Source: Chengkuizengella sp. SCS-71B
GTDB lineage: Bacteria > Bacillota > Bacilli > Paenibacillales > KCTC-33759
Reading direction: 5' to 3'
Length of the DNA stretch: 64,000 nt
Assembly (NCBI RefSeq): GCF_040100845.1
Contig: NZ_JAZHSH010000001.1
Coordinates: forward strand, 1,116,001-1,180,000
The stretch's first letter is position 1. Each line of letters starts with the position of its first letter. Of this stretch, positions 59,515 through 64,000 are shown piece after piece. Made by a program: the position numbers and the translations under genes. A model generated the notes under the pieces. That model was not told the origin of the DNA, made no database searches, and saw nothing but the letters and a program-made list of their open reading frames with translations.

Positions 59515-60441
59515 TTATAAGTCGCTAAAACCTTCAAAACCATTTTCATGTCTTTCAATACGTCGAGGATAGGAGATTTGAATTCCACTTTTGTTTAATT
59601 GCTTTAGCAATCCTTTACGAATTTCTTTAGCTGCTGTCCAATAATGAACATCTTTAACCATACTAATGACAGTATATTTTGCACCTAACGCATTGTTTTC
59701 AACATCTGTAATTCCATACAATTGAGGAGCTTCCATGACTTCTCCTTTATCATCTAGGAGAAATAAATGTTTCTGATTCATTATAAGTTCATTGGATACT
59801 TCATTGATAGCTTGTTCAATTTCTGACGGATCTATTTCATAAGGTACGGTCACATTAATGATTGCACGCATTCGTTCACGATTATAGTTTTGACTTGTTC
59901 TAATTTCAGAGTTTTGAATAACAACAGAATGCTGTCCCCATGTTCGTATTTTGGTAGCACGAAGCCCTACATCTACGATAGTTCCATTTATTTCACCATT
60001 ATTTATGGAAACATAATCACCAACTGAGAATTGATCTTCAAAAATGATAAAAAATCCTGTGATTAAATCTTTTACTAACGTTTGTGCACCAAAACCAACT
60101 GCTAAGCCGAGTACTCCAGCTCCAGCAATGATAGGAGCGACATCTAGACCCAAATTGTCTAAAATCATAAGTATTGAAATTATAAATATCACATATCTAG
60201 TAAGTGAATGAAGTAATGATTTTAAAGTCTCTTCTTTTTTTTCATCTAATCTAGTAATATTAAATACTCTTCGGATGATTAAAGTCCTAGCTTTTAAAGC
60301 AACCCAAGTCAGTCCAATTATTAATAATAAAATAAGTGATTTTTCAGTTAAAAATAATAGTTGTTCCCTCCAAAATTCCCATGTTTGAAATTGCTCCCAA
60401 ATATTGATGTTTTCAGGGTTAATATTTTCTAGAAATTTCAT
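59515..60441 (-). CDS. MscS-family mechanosensitive channel
   Basis: This 308-residue protein has three helices, of which the pore-lining TM3 reads LGLAVGFGAQTLVKDLITGF (Gly/Ala-rich). A beta domain (QFSVGDYVSINNGEINGTIV, then RTWGQHSVVIQNSEI) follows, then a C-terminal alpha/beta domain. It would release solutes on hypo-osmotic shock. GGAGGACCAATC precedes the ATG. Confidence 0.88.
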   Translation of the reverse strand: MKFLENINPENINIWEQFQTWEFWREQLLFLTEKSLILLLIIGLTWVALKARTLIIRRVFNITRLDEKKEETLKSLLHSLTRYVIFIISILMILDNLGLDVAPIIAGAGVLGLAVGFGAQTLVKDLITGFFIIFEDQFSVGDYVSINNGEINGTIVDVGLRATKIRTWGQHSVVIQNSEIRTSQNYNRERMRAIINVTVPYEIDPSEIEQAINEVSNELIMNQKHLFLLDDKGEVMEAPQLYGITDVENNALGAKYTVISMVKDVHYWTAAKEIRKGLLKQLNKSGIQISYPRRIERHENGFEGFSDL

Positions 60442-60484
60442 GATTGGTCCTCCAATAAATTGTATGAATGAATTTATCCTATAA

Positions 60485-60592
60485 TTTTTAGCGTTAAGAC
60501 GCCTACCTCTATAGGTGGTTTTTCTCTAATCAGGTGGAGTAGAGCCTCCATCTGATTTCACGATGTTTAAGCTTTGCTTAAATCAGTTCACT
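60485..60592 (+). repeat. Hairpin-rich mobile repeat, copy 1
   Basis: The unit begins TTTTTAGCGTTAAGACGC and has three hairpins: ACCTCTATAGGT, ATCAGGTGGAG with CTCCATCTGAT, and GTTTAAGC with GCTTAAA. It ends GTTCACT. Size and hairpin pattern resemble non-autonomous IS200/IS605-type ends. Confidence 0.65.
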
Positions 60593-60771
60593 GATATTGT
60601 AGCATATTATAATAGGCCTTTACAGGTTATGATGATGAGGATGTCATCACTCACTTAATATATTAGAATGAAAATTAATGATTAATAGATTATTTTACTA
60701 CTGAAGAATGTGAGACGAAAAATAAGATTGCTGGAATAAGATGAGGAAAAATATTTAATTAAAAAAATAAG

Positions 60772-60804
60772 AACAGCATTTGGCTTTCCAATGCTGTTCT
60801 TATA
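60772..60804. terminator. Bidirectional terminator
   Basis: AAGAACAGCATT and AATGCTGTTCTT pair over 12 bases. Confidence 0.65.
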
Positions 60805-60836
60805 GGTGATTTTAAGCAGTTAAATTTATCTAATGG

Positions 60837-60944
60837 TTTTTAGTGTTAAGACGCTCACCTCTATAGGTGGTTCCTCTCTAATCAGGTGGAGTGTAGTCTC
60901 CATCTGATTTCTCGATGTTTAAGCTCAGCTTAAACGAGTTCACT
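60837..60944 (+). repeat. Hairpin-rich mobile repeat, copy 2
   Basis: It runs from TTTTTAGTGTTAAGACGC to GTTCACT, with hairpins in the same order as copy 1. The last base abuts the stop codon of pepF at 60945. Confidence 0.65.
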
Positions 60945-62735
60945 TTATTGACTTAGTTTCTCCATCTCTGAAATCACTTCCTCAAACACACTCATCGCTT
61001 GACGAATCGGCTCAGGAGAGGACATATCCACACCGGCACGTTTCAAAATGTTGATGGAATAATCGCTGCCACCACTTTTTAAGAAACCTTTGTATCGATC
61101 CACGGCAGGTTGGCCTTCATCTAATATTTGTTTTGAAAAGCTTGTTGCTGCCGAGAACCCAGTTGCATATTTAAAAACATAAAAGCTGGAATAAAAATGC
61201 GGAATACGTGCCCATTCCATTTCGATATCTTTATCTACAGTCATCCCATCACCATGATATTTTACATTTAGATCGTAATAAATTTCACTTAAATCTTGTG
61301 GAGTTAATGATTCCCCAGCTTCCGCTTTCTCATGGATAATTTTTTCAAATTCAGCAAACATCGTTTGTCTGAACACCGTTGTTCTAAATTGATCTGCATA
61401 ATAAGTAAGTAAATACAATTTTTCTTTTTCGTCTGATGTATTTTTCAATAAGTGATCCATAAGTAGTGCTTCATTTAAAGTAGAAGCTACTTCAGCCAAA
61501 AATATCGTATATTGCGCATCACGATATTTTTGTTTTTCATCTGATAAATACGAATGAATGGCATGACCCATTTCATGTGTTAAAGTAAACATACTGTTTA
61601 GGTTGTCTTTATGATTTAAAAGTACATAAGGATGAGTGCCGTATGCACCCCAACTATAGGCACCACTTCTCTTTCCTTTGTTTTCATAAACATCAATCCA
61701 TCCGTTATTAAATCCATCATTCAATATAGCTAAGTAGTCTTCACCTAATGGTTTTAGGCTTTCAGCGACTTTTTTCTTGGCTTCTTCAAAAGTGATTTCC
61801 ATTCTAAACTCATCCACAAGAGGAGAAAACAAATCATACATATGCAGCTCATCTACTTTTAATAATTTCTTACGTAACTCCATGTAACGATGCATTAAAG
61901 GTAAGTGCTCATGTATTGTATCAATTAGATTCGTATAAACTTCTTTTGGAATGTTATCTCCATATAGTGCCATATTTAAAATAGAAGGGTATTTCCTAGT
62001 TTTTGCATAAAAGTTATTTTTATTGATATTTGCATTTAAAGTTGCGCCAATCGTATTTTTATGTCGACTGTAAGTTTCGTACATTGCTTTAAACGCGTTT
62101 TTACGAACTTCTTGATTGTCACTTTCTAGGAATTGAATATAATTTCCATGTGTGAGCTCCACTTCTTCCCCTTTATCATTTTTAATTTTAGGGAATGTCA
62201 TATCCGCATTGTTTAACATACCAAAAATGTTTTGAGGTGCCTGAGATAAGCTTCCAACTTGAGCTAATATGGCTTCTTCCGATTGTGAAAGAATATGTGC
62301 TTTTTGACGTAACATTTCTTCTAACGTTCGTTTATAATCACTTAACTCAGGGTTGTCAATAAACTTTTTTAATTGTTCATCAGATAAACTTAATATTTCC
62401 GGGGTAATAAAGGACAGTGAGCCATTAATTTCTACGCTTAATTTTTGTGCCTTATCAGACAAGGCTTGATAGGTAGATTCAGTTGTATCTTCATGGTGTT
62501 TCATGTTGGCATAAACATAAAGTCTTTCTGTATGTAATGAGATCTCATCTTCCAGAGCAAAACATTTTTTTATGTTATCGGCATCTGATAGTTTTCCTTG
62601 AAATTTTTTAATTTCTTGTACTTTCTTTTGAACTTCTTTGTATTCTTCATCCCAAGTTTTTTGGTTTTTGAATATATCCTCTAATTTCCATTTGTTTTCT
62701 TCTGAAACATCAATTCTTTTTAATACTTCACTCAT
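60945..62735 (-). CDS. pepF: M3-family oligoendopeptidase F
   Basis: This 596-residue zinc peptidase has the HExxH motif in TLTHEMGHAIHSYLSDEK near residue 385 and the downstream Glu in FLAEVASTLNEALLMDHLL. It cuts short peptides in the cytosol. I start at the ATG at 62735, preceded by AGGAGGAG. The frame is open upstream to 62858 and would encode a signal-like segment from a TTG at 62849, so a longer exported form is possible. Confidence 0.88.
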   Translation of the reverse strand: MSEVLKRIDVSEENKWKLEDIFKNQKTWDEEYKEVQKKVQEIKKFQGKLSDADNIKKCFALEDEISLHTERLYVYANMKHHEDTTESTYQALSDKAQKLSVEINGSLSFITPEILSLSDEQLKKFIDNPELSDYKRTLEEMLRQKAHILSQSEEAILAQVGSLSQAPQNIFGMLNNADMTFPKIKNDKGEEVELTHGNYIQFLESDNQEVRKNAFKAMYETYSRHKNTIGATLNANINKNNFYAKTRKYPSILNMALYGDNIPKEVYTNLIDTIHEHLPLMHRYMELRKKLLKVDELHMYDLFSPLVDEFRMEITFEEAKKKVAESLKPLGEDYLAILNDGFNNGWIDVYENKGKRSGAYSWGAYGTHPYVLLNHKDNLNSMFTLTHEMGHAIHSYLSDEKQKYRDAQYTIFLAEVASTLNEALLMDHLLKNTSDEKEKLYLLTYYADQFRTTVFRQTMFAEFEKIIHEKAEAGESLTPQDLSEIYYDLNVKYHGDGMTVDKDIEMEWARIPHFYSSFYVFKYATGFSAATSFSKQILDEGQPAVDRYKGFLKSGGSDYSINILKRAGVDMSSPEPIRQAMSVFEEVISEMEKLSQ

Positions 62736-62937
62736 GGGACTCCTCCTATGATCTTTATAAATTTTATTGTTATTAGCATAATTCATAGATGAAAATAATG
62801 GTACTATTGTTAAGATAACAATCATTAGAAAGAAGGTCAAACGTTTCAATGTAATCACACCCCTGTAACCTATATCAGTTCTTTACAAAGTTTTGATTAG
62901 TATGACCTTATCAAAATGATATTATGATTTTTCTAGT

Positions 62938-63111
62938 CTATCCAAAAAACGAAATGACCAATAAAACGAATGAACATATGACCATAAATAAAGCAAAAAT
63001 CGCTAAATATTTACGAAGAGGTTGTGATATTGAATCTTTTTTAAGAATTAATACCAATGCAAGCGCAAAGGATACAATGATAAAAATGACTAAGGACTCT
63101 GTATTTTCCAT
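62938..63111 (-). CDS. Small membrane protein, unknown
   Basis: This 57-residue protein has two hydrophobic segments (LVIFIIVSFALALVLIL and YLAIFALFMVICSFVLLVIS) around a basic loop. The ATG at 63111 follows AAAGGTGG. I recognise no family. Confidence 0.55.
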   Translation of the reverse strand: MENTESLVIFIIVSFALALVLILKKDSISQPLRKYLAIFALFMVICSFVLLVISFFG

Positions 63112-63280
63112 AAAGATGCCACCTTTCATTAAAGACAATTATAATGATTAAAATTAGTAATATTATATCAGAAAACAAAAAGAAAAAGACCGAAATGAAC
63201 TCTGTTTAAATTGATCAAAAAGAAATAAAAACAACCTGTCCTTTTGGACAGATTGTATAATATATTTACAAGTGTTAGAT

Positions 63281-63377
63281 AGTGAACTCGTTTAAGCTTT
63301 GCTTAAACATCGAGAAATCAGATGGAGACTCTACTCCACCTGATTTGAAGATCCCACCTATGGAGGTGGGTGTCTGT
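63281..63377 (-). repeat. Hairpin-rich mobile repeat, copy 3 (inverted)
   Basis: On the minus strand it reads CCCACCTCCATAGGTGGG, then AATCAGGTGGAG with CTCCATCTGATT, GTTTAAGC/GCTTAAAC and GTTCACT. The first stem differs from copies 1 and 2 on both arms, keeping pairing. Confidence 0.65.
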
Positions 63378-63399
63378 ATGCAAAATATTTTTGGATCAA

Positions 63400-64000
63400 C
63401 TATGCAGTTAATCCCCGTTGCCCTCTATTTTTCATTCTTCCTGCAATAATGACTCCGACAATAATCACAGTGATAAACGCCCATTTAATCCATACATTTT
63501 CCTCAAAAAAAGCTTTAAACCAAGTTTCATCCGTTATCATCTTCCCGGCAGTAAAAGCAAGGACTCCAGATCCGATATAAATAATGGCAGGAAAACGTTC
63601 GATGAATTTTAGAATTACAGTGCTTCCCCATACAACAAAAGGAACACTGATCATCAATCCGATAATGACCATTAAAAAACTTCCATGCGAAGCTCCAGCA
63701 ATAGCTAATACATTGTCTAATCCCATTACAGCATCTGCAATAATAATTGTTTGTATCGCTGACCACAGGCTTGTTCCTGATTTAATATTGTCGTGTGATT
63801 TTTTTTGTGTTAATAATTTATAAGCAATCCAAATAAGCAACAGTCCTCCAATGAGCAGCAAACCAGGGATTTTTAACAGCCAAACAACTAATAATGTGCC
63901 TATTGCTCTAACGATGATAGCACCTGCAGTTCCCCAGATAATGACCTTTTTTTGATGTTCTTTGGGAACATTTCTTGCAGCTAGCCCAATGACAATGGCA
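63400..64000 (-). CDS. TerC-family membrane protein, 5' end outside window
   Basis: At least 200 residues are present. Conserved TerC features include DAVMGLDNVLAIAGAS and helices such as VIIGLMISVPFVVWGSTVIL. The frame is open to the window edge (it continues upstream with VPKEHQKKVIIWGTAGAIIV), so the start is not here. TerC/YjbE proteins take part in metal homeostasis and in metallating exported enzymes. Confidence 0.82.
   Translation of the reverse strand, partial: AIVIGLAARNVPKEHQKKVIIWGTAGAIIVRAIGTLLVVWLLKIPGLLLIGGLLLIWIAYKLLTQKKSHDNIKSGTSLWSAIQTIIIADAVMGLDNVLAIAGASHGSFLMVIIGLMISVPFVVWGSTVILKFIERFPAIIYIGSGVLAFTAGKMITDETWFKAFFEENVWIKWAFITVIIVGVIIAGRMKNRGQRGLTA

Overview
The window comes from a low-GC, endospore-forming member of the Bacillales. 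The evidence is many YjcZ-type sporulation microproteins, late-sporulation (SigK-like) promoter boxes, a CotF-like coat protein, Bacillus-type small proteins (DUF4023, DUF1450) and the absence of a secretin beside a Flp/Tad pilus locus. A Paenibacillaceae-like genus is my best guess, but I cannot fix it from sequence alone.

Layout. (1) 1-22.4 kb is accessory. At least fourteen intact YjcZ-like one-helix microprotein genes and several wrecks lie in two opposed arrays. Each sits in a recurring cassette of terminator hairpin, leader, promoter, ribosome binding site, ORF and terminator. Interleaved are a group IIC intron, a holin-amidase-holin lysis cassette, a YolD/winged-helix pair, an RRNPP-type regulator with a small downstream peptide gene, a LexA-box microgene, a tRNA 3' remnant beside a broken integrase, terminase and tail-fibre fragments, and two families of unrecognised, probably spore-surface proteins. 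One bipartite promoter pattern (GTCCAANCA, 15-16 bases, CATANNNTA) recurs in front of unrelated genes across the region, which suggests a single late mother-cell regulon. (2) 22.4-32.5 kb returns to ordinary chromosome: a repeat lipoprotein, two tandem structured RNAs, DUF4023, a K+ channel, DsbB-like BdbC, glutamate racemase, a LysM-M14 peptidase, an aldo/keto reductase, a CzcD-type zinc exporter and an NSS transporter with its MetS subunit. (3) 32.8-41.5 kb is a c-di-GMP-I riboswitch followed by a complete monoderm Flp/Tad pilus operon. (4) 41.5-52.6 kb holds a PAP2/haloperoxidase-like protein, TPP riboswitch-thiC, RDD and MFS membrane proteins, a CotF-like coat protein, DUF92, an M42 peptidase, a guanylate-kinase-like protein, a ThiH missing its Fe-S cluster segment, and a radical SAM/SPASM protein. 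(5) 52.9-58.7 kb is an RND efflux operon whose third gene is TolC-like. (6) 58.7-64 kb holds MscS, PepF, a small membrane protein and a TerC protein cut by the window edge, with three copies of a hairpin-rich mobile repeat.

How the parts fit together. The left third looks like a spore-surface gene nursery: tandem duplication, cassette exchange, frameshifts and phage debris have produced many small coat-like genes under one promoter design. The Tad operon couples surface pili to c-di-GMP. thiC is thiamine-regulated. The most novel signals are the shared promoter architecture with its short terminated upstream transcripts, the twin structured RNAs near 23.7 and 24.0 kb, the regulator/peptide pair near 10 kb, and the ThiH lacking its radical SAM core.
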